A stretch of DNA of 64,000 nucleotides, from positions 21,685 to 85,684 of the forward strand of contig JALJEE010001281.1 of NCBI GenBank assembly GCA_023231475.1, in the 5' to 3' direction. Every line of letters starts with the position of its first letter. Within the stretch, counting starts at the first letter, position 1. Shown here one piece after another: positions 22,813 through 35,046 of the stretch. The stretch is from Seison nebaliae. Its lineage: Eukaryota; Rotifera; Pararotatoria; Seisonacea; Seisonidae. The notes below the pieces were generated by a model that was given only the letters and a program-made list of their open reading frames with translations, was not told where the DNA came from and ran no database searches. Made by a program: the position numbers and the translations under genes.

Positions 22813-24939
22813 TGGGCGGAATGAAATGGAAAGAATATCAGTAAGAAAGCTCTCGTTCTTCAGGGAAATGGAGTTGAAGATGAATATTTATAAAAATCTA
22901 ATTAATCTTAATTCTTCTCCTAATTCCACAATCCATCAGGAATTCTAATTCCATCGACACAAAACTTACTAATATGAATCTCATGTATATTACCAATTAG
23001 TTATACAATTCTTCTTCTTCTATTCCTTAAAAAATCAAACGAATATTCGCTCCCAAATTTCTTTTCTTTCAACTTCCAACATACAATGAGAGTTCACTTC
23101 ATTCAATTCCGTTTGAAAACGGAAATTTTTTTTATCAAGATTTCCAAATTCACAATATCTCCAACAATCAAATATACGTGGACTCAACTGTCAAATACAA
23201 TATCCATCGACTAATGGCAGTAATTCTGCACAACATCCGCTCCCATTCAATTATGAGTGTTGGAGGAGAGATTTCTTAATAATTATTCCTCGTAAACTTC
23301 GATGAGGTTGAGGAGACTGAAATTGAAAACAGAAATACAAACGAATTCTATTGGAAACTAAAGAAAACATTTCCATTTTTTCAATCTTCTTTCCTCTCAT
23401 GATAATTGATGGTATTCAAGGTTACTTTCTCTTTAACATAATGATCATTATCGCAATGATGATAATAAAGATGGAAGACTAATGATAAAAATTGACAATG
23501 AAATTTCATGAAACTTTTAAAAAATCTAATAGATATCATCCGGAGAAATAGCATTATTACATGTTCTCAAAAATTTTTTTGTAGTTGTACGAGATTTTAA
23601 TGAAATTTCTCTTCGATATTCAATTTGATTTTCTCTCCTTTTCATTCACAAGTTATCGAGTGAACGAGTGATGAAGAATCTAAATTTACCAATAACTATT
23701 AAAATAGTTATTTCTGTTGTCGAATATTAAATTGTGCACAGAACCGTTAATTCCACATAAAACAATCAAATTTAGAGGGAGAGATGAATCGAATAAGGAA
23801 TTGATGTGTGAGCACACGTAATGGAACATTAATAAATTTTATGTGAAATGTAATTACATGAAATCGGTTGATCAGAAGATTCTCTGAGCATTTTCCCCAT
23901 TTAACTAATATCTTCTTCCACCATATCACCAGTTATTGCGATGGTAATTGAGGAGATACTAATCTATTCTACTATGATAAGTGAGAAGAAAAAGGAATAA
24001 ATTCATTATCATAATCATCACCATCGCCACCAAATTTTTTTACCTATCGAATAGACATACTGTTGTTTTAGATGATATTTCATCAGTTGATATACCCTCA
24101 AGTAACATATGTTTCTTTACGTTCATTCTACCAGGTAGAAGTCGTTGAATATGAGTTGGAAGATGTAGATGTATATTATTATATTCATTCCCATCTCAAT
24201 CTCTCTATCACAACCATTACTCCAAAGATTAATGGTCTTGTTAGAATTCTCAGATACAATTCGCTCATACCTTCTCTTACATATGAAATATGCCCAACAT
24301 TTCTCCTTATACATATTTATCTCATCCATTTGACGATGATTACAGACGATTATTATTTTCTTTCCATTCTCACCAAAACGTGAGGGAATGGAAGAATTAA
24401 TAAAAAATTCATACACTCCAAAAAATCAAATATTTCAATCATTCTCATTATTACTAATATTCTTTCTCGTCCAAGCTGATACAATAAGTACATTGTACGA
24501 TAACACATATAACGACATAGAATCATATAAGTGGATATTATATACGGTAAGATTGCATTCTGTCAATCATCGAACATGTTCAAAACGGAGTGATATATTG
24601 ATTGATGAAGAAGAAGGAAAATAATGATCAATTTGCTTTTAGATACTCTTCCGAGAGGTTATAATCCGGTAATTGATCATAATCGAATCGATAAAAGAAA
24701 ATGCTACTATTAGCAGGGGATATGCACATAATATGCACAGGACATTTTCATCGAAATTTAGAGAAATGAGCTCTGGAAGTTCATGTCTAGTGTCAATAGA
24801 AGATTAAGGAGAAATCAAATAAAAGAATAATTCGCTTACTGGAAAAGAGTGAAAGTATGTGAATTCTTCTCGAACTGCCCATATTACTACTGTATTACTT
24901 CTAACTGTATCAATAGTAAATGCGCAGATTATATTTCTA
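22813..24939. other. Intron or spacer within the putative ERC 5' region
   Basis: No convincing exon. A plus-strand frame at 24388-24624 (78 codons, one hydrophobic stretch) is noted but unsupported. The sequence is otherwise AT-rich and non-repetitive. Confidence 0.4.
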
Positions 24940-27042
24940 CTAATATATTTCTAAACACGATCTGACTGATAATAATTTTTTTTTCAAACGAAGAATAAAT
25001 TGTAAACTTTGACAGCGATTGGAAGGGAAGGACGGTAAAATGTCATCGATAGATCGATGAGAATCTTTGCTTGAAATTCTTTCGTAACGTTTCATGCCCA
25101 AAGCCTGGAATGAACTTTTCTTAACATCTTCGCTTTGAGTTAAGTCTTCGAAAAAGGTTTGCGAGTCATTCGACGAATAAAAGGGATTTGTCTCGTTCGA
25201 TGAAGAGAATCGTATTTTCTCCTTCTGATTATCTCGTCGACATTCACTATTATTTATATTTTGAGATTTATTCGTATTGGATTGATCTTTTCCTACAATT
25301 TTATCTGATGGCGCTCCTGCCACTTGTTGATATCGATCAGACGATGAATTATTCGATGAATAATATTGATGAGATGACGTCACTTTATTCTCACTTTGCC
25401 GCTGATATAATTTGATTATATTGTTCTCTTCTAACATTCGCTCATAACGCAACATTTGACTACTTAATGTGTTTCCATTAATTTCATTATTATTCGATTT
25501 TTTTTTCCTTCCAAACGAATCTTCACATCCACTTTCACTCCGATGATTTCGAGATTGAGATTGTGAATTATTCACAGCGCTTATCGATTCCAATGCCGAT
25601 GGTTGTTGTGCAGGTGGAGATTGTATCGGTGATGATGTTTTGGAAGAAATGGAGAAGAAATCGATTTTTCTTTTTTCTTCTTCCCTTGTCTCTTTCGGTT
25701 GATTGGGATAGTAGTCACCTAATTCATATTGATAGTATTGTTTGTCATGTTCCTGGTTTCCGTTATGATGAGTGGTGAGGAAGAATTCGTCAATATCGTC
25801 TTCTTTTTCATCATCATCATCCTCCTCCCCCTCCTCCTCCTCATCATTCACGTCCTTACTCTTTACAATATCTTCACGGAAATTTTCCATGTCATTGTTA
25901 GTTCGAAGAGAATATCTTGTTTCTTCACTTAACCGATTCATCTTATCTAAATTATTATTGTTTAACGAATTTCGAAGAGAGTCCGTCTGATATAAATGTT
26001 CATATGATTCATTGAATAATTGCATATTCTCATTCTTCTCATTATTATGTTGCGCATAAATTTCTGCATATTTCTTTTCTAATTCATCATTCGTTCTATT
26101 CGAATATACACCTAATGACGATTGCTTCTTTATTGGTGTTATTGTCGTTGTTGTTGTCGTCGTCATCGTTGTTATCATCATCGTTGTCGTTGTCGTTGTC
26201 GTTGTTGGGGAAGGTAATGGTGATGAATAAGAACTTAAATTGTTATTATTATTGTAAGAAGATGGTAAATTGATAGAGTTGGAATTGTTGTTCGTGGTGA
26301 GAATATCGAACGATAATAAATGTTCATTCTTCAATTCTTGTGCCTGCATGCCGATCGATGTGACGATCGTCATATTAGTCGTCGAATCGGCACTAATGTC
26401 ATCTGGTAAGAAATGATTTTTCGATGAAATCTCAAAATTAGTCTTTTCCACATTATGTTCTAAAGTTCGACGTCTTTGAGTGTTAGCATGTGTGGAATGA
26501 ATGAAATCTTTTGGGGATTTATTCATATTGAATTGGAGGAAATCGTTTTCATTCATATCCGATTCCATACTACTACGAAATGATTCAATGTTACAATTAT
26601 CGTCCGATGTCACCGAAGATCCGAGAAGTCGATTAAATAAAATCTTCTTTTCATTCATATTCATATCTCCCAGCAATAATTGCATAACGTTCCGTCGTTC
26701 TTCAAATCTGATTAAATCCTTATCATCCAAATCATTATTCTTCTCTTCCTCTCCCAACGACAATTTACATTGTTTCCCCAATTTACCCATTTCGCTATTA
26801 TTCATCAGATCATCATATTGATCATTCTTGTTGTTGTGAAAGCGAAATAAATTCTCGTCCGTCGTAAATGAATTAATCAAATTCATGTTATCCATTTCGT
26901 TCATCGACCGTTCTTTTTCTTCTGCCGAATCTTTTCTTCTCGAATGCCCTTCTTGTTTTTGAGCGTTCTCATACGATTGGAATGTCAAATGGATTTCATG
27001 TTCTAAACTTCTCCATTTCTCATCCGATAAATTCATCGACAT
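24940..27042 (-). CDS. 700-codon disordered acidic exon, probable first coding exon of the ERC locus
   Basis: Open from ATG 27042 (MSMNLSDEKWRSLEHEIHL) to TAG 24940. The protein is Asn/Ser/Asp/Glu-rich, with a poly-Thr region, an acidic block (EEEEGEEDDDDEKEDD) and few hydrophobic residues, so it is likely intrinsically disordered. Phase-1 GTT donors about 40-55 nt before the stop would splice in phase to the acceptor at 22812. Together with the next exon it would add about 1,090 residues to ERC. The alternative is an independent lineage-specific gene. No domain is recognised. Confidence 0.55.
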   Translation of the reverse strand: MSMNLSDEKWRSLEHEIHLTFQSYENAQKQEGHSRRKDSAEEKERSMNEMDNMNLINSFTTDENLFRFHNNKNDQYDDLMNNSEMGKLGKQCKLSLGEEEKNNDLDDKDLIRFEERRNVMQLLLGDMNMNEKKILFNRLLGSSVTSDDNCNIESFRSSMESDMNENDFLQFNMNKSPKDFIHSTHANTQRRRTLEHNVEKTNFEISSKNHFLPDDISADSTTNMTIVTSIGMQAQELKNEHLLSFDILTTNNNSNSINLPSSYNNNNNLSSYSSPLPSPTTTTTTTTMMITTMTTTTTTTITPIKKQSSLGVYSNRTNDELEKKYAEIYAQHNNEKNENMQLFNESYEHLYQTDSLRNSLNNNNLDKMNRLSEETRYSLRTNNDMENFREDIVKSKDVNDEEEEGEEDDDDEKEDDIDEFFLTTHHNGNQEHDKQYYQYELGDYYPNQPKETREEEKRKIDFFSISSKTSSPIQSPPAQQPSALESISAVNNSQSQSRNHRSESGCEDSFGRKKKSNNNEINGNTLSSQMLRYERMLEENNIIKLYQRQSENKVTSSHQYYSSNNSSSDRYQQVAGAPSDKIVGKDQSNTNKSQNINNSECRRDNQKEKIRFSSSNETNPFYSSNDSQTFFEDLTQSEDVKKSSFQALGMKRYERISSKDSHRSIDDILPSFPSNRCQSLQFILRLKKKLLSVRSCLEIY

Positions 27043-30000
27043 CTCTCACCAATTATCTAATCAATACAGTTGCACTCAATTGTTCTTATGGATATTTTTC
27101 GCAATTTTCGGACAAATTCAAATTTGTTTTAATTTTCTCACTAATTCTACTCATTCACTTATGGTTTTCATATCCCCAAACTTCTCACAAATACAGTAAC
27201 CACTTCAGTTGCCCATATAGAAAGTTCTGTGGGGGAAAAAATGTTTTGTAAAAAAATTTCATACGACTCTCTCGCTCGAAGAAGAAGAAGAAGAAGAAGA
27301 TGAAGACAAAGATTAAAGTTTTCTGTAGAACAATTGAATAAACAATTTGATGTGATTTCTTGGTTTTACTGGGTGCACGCAAGGAAATGCTCTCGTTCTA
27401 AATAGGAAAAGATCAACTGTTTCTTGTTTCGTTTGGAATAAGGAAATTCGAACGACAAATAATTCACTTCAATATTCCAATTAGAATTTTGAGATCGAAC
27501 AGCAGATAATATATAGGATGAACTTAAAAATGGAGAAAGAAAGAAAGGAAACAACGAAAGGATAAACTCGGCAAATCGTAAACATGATCATTGAATTTTG
27601 TGCTATTCAACACTTTCTTCGTTGTCATGGCAACGAAGCATAATTGTATGCTCTTCACACAATCGTTTTGAAAGAACCATTTTTCGAGGAACATATTCCT
27701 TATTAACGAATAAGGAGTAAATATAATTCGCTAATTAATTCATATAATCGACCAATATATTATAGAAAGAAAAACAATCGGATATACTTTCCACTCACAG
27801 TTGTTTATGCAGAGTCTGTGCACAAAACAAATCAGACACTAATCATTCCGTGCTCTCATTATTTCCCAAACAAACACACACACATACACCATTCATTCAA
27901 CTAATTTCTTTATGTTATTTATTATTAGAAAATCGATGGTTAACATTCTTTGGGAGTTGAAGGTGAAAGTTGCAATGACACTTTACTGGTTTCTCCGTTT
28001 AGAAGTTGTTGGAGGAGAAAATGAAAAGAAGGAAAAAAGAAAGAATACAGGAATTAGAGACAGAATTACATCGATTATCCCTATTATTTTATAAGATGTA
28101 CCATTACATTTTCATCTCATTCTTTGACACTTGCCCCACTGCACAATACTTTTCCTTATTCTCTTTCTTTTTCATTTCAAATATTGATTCATTCAGTAAT
28201 GTTTTTAGGAAATCAACTCGAGTTTGCATAAAACATAATGCATATCACATTACACTTTTGTTCATGCTGCAATCTCGCTCAATGTTTACTAATAATCTAC
28301 TCATTTTTTCTACTTTTCTTCTTCTTCTTCCAACTCTACTCACATTTCTACTCGAGACGAGAAATACTTTTCCACGTCATCCAACCTCAATATATGAGCA
28401 GAAAAAAACCATCAAAAGGTCCATGAGATTGTTTAACGACGTGTTTAATAGAAGAAACTTCATCGATAACAGTTATATAATAATTGAATTAATTTCAATT
28501 TGGAAAAAGTTGAAGGAATAAGAAGAAAGAATAAACTATCGAAGTTGATTGAATGATTCCACTGGTTGATTTGATGTTTAGGATTTTGTTGGATAAATTG
28601 AAATATTCTTTTGGCGGTATGATTAATGATAACATAGGAATGAAATATATTTCTTCCTGTTGTTGACATCATTGGAAGGAATATTGGAAATAAAAGAAAA
28701 TGTTAATTAGAAATGTTCGATATTTTTAAGAAAGAATTCTATTCATGTCGTGAATTGAAGCAGAAGAATGAAGCGATTGACTAATGAACAATTAAATTAA
28801 TCAATATTCTTTTACAATCGCATGTTATCTAACAATCGAAAATATGGGCAACTGTCTATCATTTTTATGTTCATACACTTTTGCCAACTTTATGAATTAT
28901 TTTATGTTCGTCACATTATTTACGAGGAGATCTCCTTTCCCGTCGACTGTATATGGAGGGGTTTATGGTGGACCTTTTATTTCCATGAGGGAAAACCACT
29001 AACTGAGAATATTGAGAGAGATGGATTTGATAAATGAGAAAGAATTGAATGTTCCACGTTCAAACAATGGAAGAATAAGGAGGAATGACAATTCGTTCTT
29101 CTTTTAAAAAGGAGAAAGAAAGAAATAGGATTAATAAAACTGGTTACACAATTCCAATAGCTACAACTAGAAAATGGGACTATATCTATCCATAAATTCG
29201 TTAAAATGGAAATGCACATTGTACTCTCCACACAAGACGCATTTCTTCATATTCATTTGTATTCATATAATCACATAATTCATGCTTAACTCAAATATTG
29301 TACGTTAATGTTAGAGCAATATTAGCTAAACCAGACCAATAAGACGAACAGCACATACATGTCAGTATGCGACAAGTATTCGGGGGGAGAAGATGCACAA
29401 CAATAAGAACAAATTCGGGTGAAGGTTCCTTCCTCTTCTGTCCTTCTCTGATACGAATATAAACTAAATGTTGCATATCTATTATATCGTCCATTCAATC
29501 TAATAATCTTCTTTTCCTCATATTCTCCTCCATAATTGTCCAAATTGTTCTAATATGAAGTCAATCCTTAATCTCTACAAAAAATAATCGATCAGAAACT
29601 TGATGACCTAGTAGTCGCTATAACATTCACTTCTCCTTCTCCTCCTCCTCCTCCTGACAACCATTTCTCATCTTTATCCGTGCTCTTCTCGTGACCACAT
29701 TCAATGTACCCAAATATTTCACACCTACTTCATCCAAATATTCCATTCGAACTATATTCGTCTAACCAACACCAATTCCATCTGATATTTGTTCTCACAT
29801 CGTTTATTCAATAACAACCTTCACACTAACCACCTTCGACTACTTCGTTCTTTTAGAGATTTAATCCTAGTTGAAAAAAATGAGGTTATATCTCTAAATG
29901 TATCCCTTAATAATTAAGAAACTTGTTGAAAATCCAAACAATATACGAATGTATAACGAACTTCTCTTAAAATTTCTGATATCTGATCTGCCTTCTGGTA

Positions 30001-32358
30001 TATACCAGTCACTAAAAGAATAAGTTGGAAGGGGAAGAAAAGAAAAATTTTGAAATCGGAAAACAAATCGATAATATGAAGATCGATAGTGACAGGAATT
30101 GGTAATTGAAGAGGTAGATAGTATTTGTGGAAGAAAGAAATCAGAAAGATTGATAATTATGAATAATCAATGATTGTCATTCTGACACTTGATATGATGT
30201 TAAAATGTAATTGAACATGCAAATTCCTTTACCTGATACTCGTTACTTACCAACTGTTCGCAGATAAGTGTGCATGAAAGTGTGGATGGAAAAGAGAATC
30301 GAACATATCAGACATGTGAGACAAGAGTCAGCTGGAACGTACGAATGGAATGGAATGGATGTCAAACTATTAATCACTTCAATTACACACAGTATGCAAT
30401 TTCTCGTTTATATTAAACTAATTTATTATCTTATCTAAACATCCGTCCAACACTTCCATTACGACATGGCTAATAATATATATCTTGATGGAATAGAAAT
30501 CATGCGCCCTCCCATCAACATCTCTTACATTTTATTCACACAAATAATTTTCATTTCAACAACGACAAACAAGAGAAGTTTTTTTTGAAGCAAAATGTCG
30601 AAATATGCAAATCTATCAACTTCTCAAAAGAGAAAATTTCTTGTTAAGATATCGTCATGTGTTTACATGACATTCCGCCATAAATTGATGTAAAATTATT
30701 ATTTGATTTTCTTTCCTTTTAATTATTCTGGGAAGAATGTATAAAAAAATCGAAGGCTCCACCCTCCCCTAATTCTACACAGACTTGTTAGAGTCGAAAA
30801 CTAATTTTGTTTCTCATGGAAATTCCTTCTTGCAACAAAACATCACAAAAAGAAAAATTTCAAGAAGAGTTTCAAATATTTCCCACCTCAATTTTTGTTT
30901 TTTGATGAATTATTTAAGGATGTTTATTTTCGTTCGTGTACATTGGAAGAATGACGATTAATCAATCATTCGTTTAGCAATCGATTTGGACAGAAGAGAA
31001 AAAGTTATTTCTTCTTCTAAATAATTCATTTCCTTTTCATCTTCTCTAAAAGAAGTTGGAGTTTTGAGAGAGAAGTAGAAGATTAGAGTGAATTGAAATA
31101 ATTTCAATGGAGATGCCGAGTGCTTCTTGCAAGAGATAAGATTTCACTCTCAAATTAGCATGACAGAATAGAATCAATCATCCAAAATAATAAGACAATG
31201 ATAATATTCTCTTCCCATCTTTTCTGGGAAGGTTTTGTTTTTAAATATTGAAAGGGAGAAGAAACATTGAGAATCGTTCTCTCATTTATGTTTATTGCAT
31301 AAATTTATTTATAATCCATTTGCATATCTCCAATTATTTCTTTCATATTTTCCCCACCCTACATATCGATAAGAATAAATGAAACAGAAAAAATTTATTC
31401 ATAATACTACGTATTGTGAGTGATCGCCTGTAGGACGGAACAAATATACTTTTATTTATTTCAGTTCTTCACATTATTATCGAATATTGATATTCATATT
31501 ATCCTCATATTATCCACATCATACACTTTCTATAATTTCTACCTAACAATCTCATCAACAAATCTTCCTGTTTATTATTCAAATTTAACGAATCCCTAAG
31601 GTCATCCATTACACTTATGTCGGGATAATTTGCAAAATAATAACTCTCCTTGCCTCAATCGACAATTAGATCTAACAATTTTATTAATCGTTCTAACTAC
31701 GCAATTTAGTGGAAAGAAACTTCCTTCTCTTATTTTAAACATTTGTTAATGTAATCTCTCTTAATTCCATAATAATAAGTTAGGTCTTCCCACTTGTTTA
31801 CAAGAGTTGGACATATTCTATACAATTCCATAATCCACATTTTCAACGGGAAATCCGATTAAAATAAATTTCACATGAAAAGTATTTTCAAATTCAAAAA
31901 TTTTTCATTTTCAGTTTCGTCCTTTCGTCTTTCAGAAATTAGATAAAATAAAATTTCCATTATTGATTTTTGTAATTTTGATGGAATTTAATTTAAATAT
32001 AAATAAAAAATCTTCTTCATTCTCATTTGTTTCATTTGTTCTGATATTGTACGAATAATATTCGTTTCTCTTAATATTCAAAGTCGACCAGATAAGATGA
32101 GCAAGACGAATAATTCAATAAAATGAGAGAAAAAAATTGAATGATAACTAAAATGGTCCAAAGTCGCCACACAAATCATCAGATGAATAAATTGGTGAAA
32201 AATTTTAATTTCGATGAATAAGAAGTTACAAGATAAACAAATATTTTTATGATAAGCAAATAATGAGTTTAAATATGATTATTCTGTCGCATTTATCTTT
32301 CACTAAACGGATCGGTTACAAACAAATAGAAGTCAGTAATTAATTAGAAGAAGTAAGA
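27043..32358. other. 5.3 kb gene-poor spacer between divergent genes
   Basis: Lies between the start of the minus-strand exon at 27042 and the plus-strand PDZ gene. It holds a perfect X-box-like site at 27621, 579 bp upstream of the 27042 start, a GAA microsatellite near 27280-27300, and long AT-rich stretches. Open frames here (for example 28006-28521) show no conserved features. It is probably promoter and enhancer sequence. Confidence 0.5.
27621..27634. promoter_or_regulatory. X-box-like palindrome, copy 3 (best match)
   Basis: GTTGTCATGGCAAC, flanked by C and G, differs from the ideal GTTGCCATGGCAAC X-box at one base. It is 579 bp upstream of the first ATG of the putative ERC N-terminal exon, a plausible promoter-proximal position. 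Confidence 0.55.
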
Positions 32359-33726
32359 ATGTCTAATCCTCGACCATCAATTGATAATTTACCATCGAAT
32401 GCTCCGCCTCTCCGATTATGCATAATACGAGTGAAGAGTGTCAAAGAGGATTTCGGATTTTATTTGTCAACAGATGCCGATTGCATATTGCAAGTAGTGG
32501 ATCGTGTAACTGCCAGTTCGGCAGCCGAACAAGGTGGTCTAAAGAAACACGATTTAGTGCTGAAAGTGAACGGAACGAAAGTTGTTGGTATGACACACGC
32601 AGGAATCGTAAAATTGATTAAAGAGGCTTATGAAGGAAAGAATAAGAAACATCCGAAGGTCGTTAAACTTTTAGTTGCATCACCATCAGTCGTTAATTGG
32701 TATCGTGATTATGGGTTCGATTTACTCCAAGGACATTTAGCTTCCACCAGATTAAGTGTAGAAATTGAGAAGAATATGTTGAAAAGACAACAAGATCCTT
32801 TAAAAGAATATCCAGAAGATGGAGAACATGAAGCATTAGAAATTAATGAGGATCAACTAGTTCGTCAAAGTCACGACGAATCGGATGACGAACAAGATTT
32901 AGAAGATGGGACGGAGGAACAACCAAAATCTAAACAGATAACAAATAAGGAAATGGAGAGGATAATTCAAAATGATCCCGAAGTAATTAATATGGATCGA
33001 GTAATTACGAAAACGCCATCGCAAACTGCAGAGACTGTTAACCACCCGAAAATAATTGAAGAGTCGAATCGAAATGAAGAAACGGAAAAAGATGAATCTT
33101 CCCAATTAGATAATGGAAACGTGAAACATGAACAGGTTGAAATTGTTCAAGATATTCGGAAAGATGATAATCGAGAAATTTGTATAAAACCAAGGAAATC
33201 GGATGAATTGACGGAGAATGAAAAAAAGGACGAGGAAGAAATCGATGGAAAAGTTACAACAAAAATTTCAGTTTCTTCTTCTTCATCGTCAGTAAAGAAG
33301 GAACAAGAGATTCAAGATATCGTTATAACTAAAACGGAATCATCTTCGACGAAGACGACAATGGTACGAGAGAACGTTGTGGTGAATCATCCTGAAATTG
33401 ATTTACCGTTTAACCGACTTGAAGTTCAGGAAAAGAGAATGTTTAGAAATGAGAAGAATGAACAAATTGAGGGAAGTAACCCGATAAGACATTTGGCATC
33501 CGAATGTTCTTATCCGACAGGAAATAATTCGTATGTTCGACCTCTCACACAAACCAGTGTCGATCATACGATGTTGCCTCAAATGGATCGATATAAGTTG
33601 TGTGATACTCCAGAAGAAGCAAGAAAGATAATTAGCAATTATAAGATGAATAAGACGAAGTCGATTGACCAAGCTGTAAAGAAGTCGTTCGGAGACAAAA
33701 TTTTAATATTTAAAAATCTCCAATGA
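32359..33726 (+). CDS. PDZ-domain protein with long disordered tail
   Basis: A single exon of 455 residues from ATG 32359. The PDZ domain covers about residues 18-110: the carboxylate-binding loop is DFGFYL, and SAAEQGGLKKHDLVLKVNG is the typical PDZ core. It resembles the PDZ domains of NHERF-type scaffolds. After residue 150 the protein is acidic and charged, without other domains, ending in a short basic helical stretch. PDZ proteins bind C-terminal peptides of membrane proteins and act as cytoplasmic scaffolds. Orthology is unresolved because only one PDZ domain is present. An AATAAA follows 129 nt after the stop. Confidence 0.85.
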   Translation: MSNPRPSIDNLPSNAPPLRLCIIRVKSVKEDFGFYLSTDADCILQVVDRVTASSAAEQGGLKKHDLVLKVNGTKVVGMTHAGIVKLIKEAYEGKNKKHPKVVKLLVASPSVVNWYRDYGFDLLQGHLASTRLSVEIEKNMLKRQQDPLKEYPEDGEHEALEINEDQLVRQSHDESDDEQDLEDGTEEQPKSKQITNKEMERIIQNDPEVINMDRVITKTPSQTAETVNHPKIIEESNRNEETEKDESSQLDNGNVKHEQVEIVQDIRKDDNREICIKPRKSDELTENEKKDEEEIDGKVTTKISVSSSSSSVKKEQEIQDIVITKTESSSTKTTMVRENVVVNHPEIDLPFNRLEVQEKRMFRNEKNEQIEGSNPIRHLASECSYPTGNNSYVRPLTQTSVDHTMLPQMDRYKLCDTPEEARKIISNYKMNKTKSIDQAVKKSFGDKILIFKNLQ

Positions 33727-35046
33727 CATTCGTCAGAGAAACATATTTGAGTTGAATTATTCTATTTAAGTTCTTCTTTCAATTATTTCTTTTGATTCAT
33801 CTTTTGAAATTTCTTAAAAAAAAATCATCTTTAAAATTCTCCTTCAGAACAAACAATAAACTTTAACATTTTTGACTTTTTACTTTTTTAACATCACATC
33901 TGACATGAATAATAATGAAAATGAATTGAATGGAATTACTGAATTTGATATCTTTCAATATCGGATGAGTAAAAGGACAGAAAGGACGGTTTTAGTACGG
34001 AAAGAATGAATGAAGGATAATGTTCGGTGTTTAACGTTCGTGGTGGAAGTGCTAGTGGATGTTGAATAAAGAAAGGAAATCTGAAAATGTGATGTTAGTG
34101 AGAGATATGTGTTCTTCCTTAGTCAATCACCTTGTTCAATGTGCGTGACAGTTAGGCAAAGTGTAGAAGTTGACTGCATAGCTGCACGGGAAGAATAAAG
34201 AGATCTCCATCAATTGTCGAAACGAATGAAGCGTTACATAGAGAGTCAAGAGAGTTAGCGCACACGTTCACTAGAGGAATGTGAAGAGTTGATTGTGAAA
34301 GAGAAGAAAACTGATCTCCTCATTCAATCAATCAGAGCGTAACAAAAATAACAGCGCGAAAACTTGTCGTCTTCTCTTTTAAAAAGTTCTTCCTATTTAA
34401 CTAACAATATTATCTTTATTTACTATAAAAATCATAACAATATATCCCTAAACAATAACAGTCGAAATTGAAATAATCTGATAGTTCGTTCTAATGGATC
34501 GGACATGTGGAGGGAGATAATCAAGACGAATATCTGCGCGAAAACAACTGTCTAAAATAATTCTCTCTTCTCTTCTTCTCGAAAAGGTAAGTCAGAATAT
34601 TAAGAAGAAGTCTTATTAGACTAACCCTTATCATCGTTGACTATCGATATATATCGGATATCATTACACAACCTCAATCTATTGTAGCTCGAATTGGCTT
34701 TCGTTAAGTATTGTCAACTTATTCTTATTGAATGCGAGAGTGGTAGTTGAATGTCGATGAGAAGTAGACGATTCATTTGAAAGTATCAGAAGAAGAAATA
34801 TCATCAACAATCATAACTCATCAATTAATTCTCGAAAATCTGAAAAGAATTGCGAAGATCGTTCGAGAATTCGATCGATAATTTCATTTTCAATATCTAA
34901 TCAATTTCTCAATAAAATTACGATAATTTCAAAGATTTTCATTTAATCACTCAACACTGATAATTTTCTAGTGTTGTATTTCAGTTGAACATCTCTCACA
35001 TCATCCGATTAATGTGTCAATCCGTTTGATTTGCATAATAATAATT
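33727..35046. other. Upstream region and 5' UTR of laminin beta
   Basis: Poly(A) signal for the PDZ gene at 33855-33860. A possible 5' UTR intron runs from 34587 (AAAG|GTAAGT) to 34984 (TTTCAG). It would be a rare GTAAGT donor in this region. A five-codon upstream ORF begins at ATG 35012. Confidence 0.4.
33855..33860 (+). terminator. Poly(A) signal of the PDZ gene
   Basis: AATAAA 129 nt downstream of the stop codon. Confidence 0.5.

Noticed and set aside
24388-24624. 78-codon plus-strand frame with a hydrophobic stretch, a possible secreted peptide
   Set aside because: It lies within the putative ERC intron on the opposite strand, has no poly(A) signal nearby and shows no recognisable pattern after the hydrophobic part.
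28006-28521. Plus-strand frame starting with a bZIP-like segment (KRRKKERIQELETELHRL)
   Set aside because: Only about 20 residues resemble a basic-leucine stretch. The rest is random-looking, Phe/Ser-rich, without leucine heptads, and the nominal start is not an ATG.
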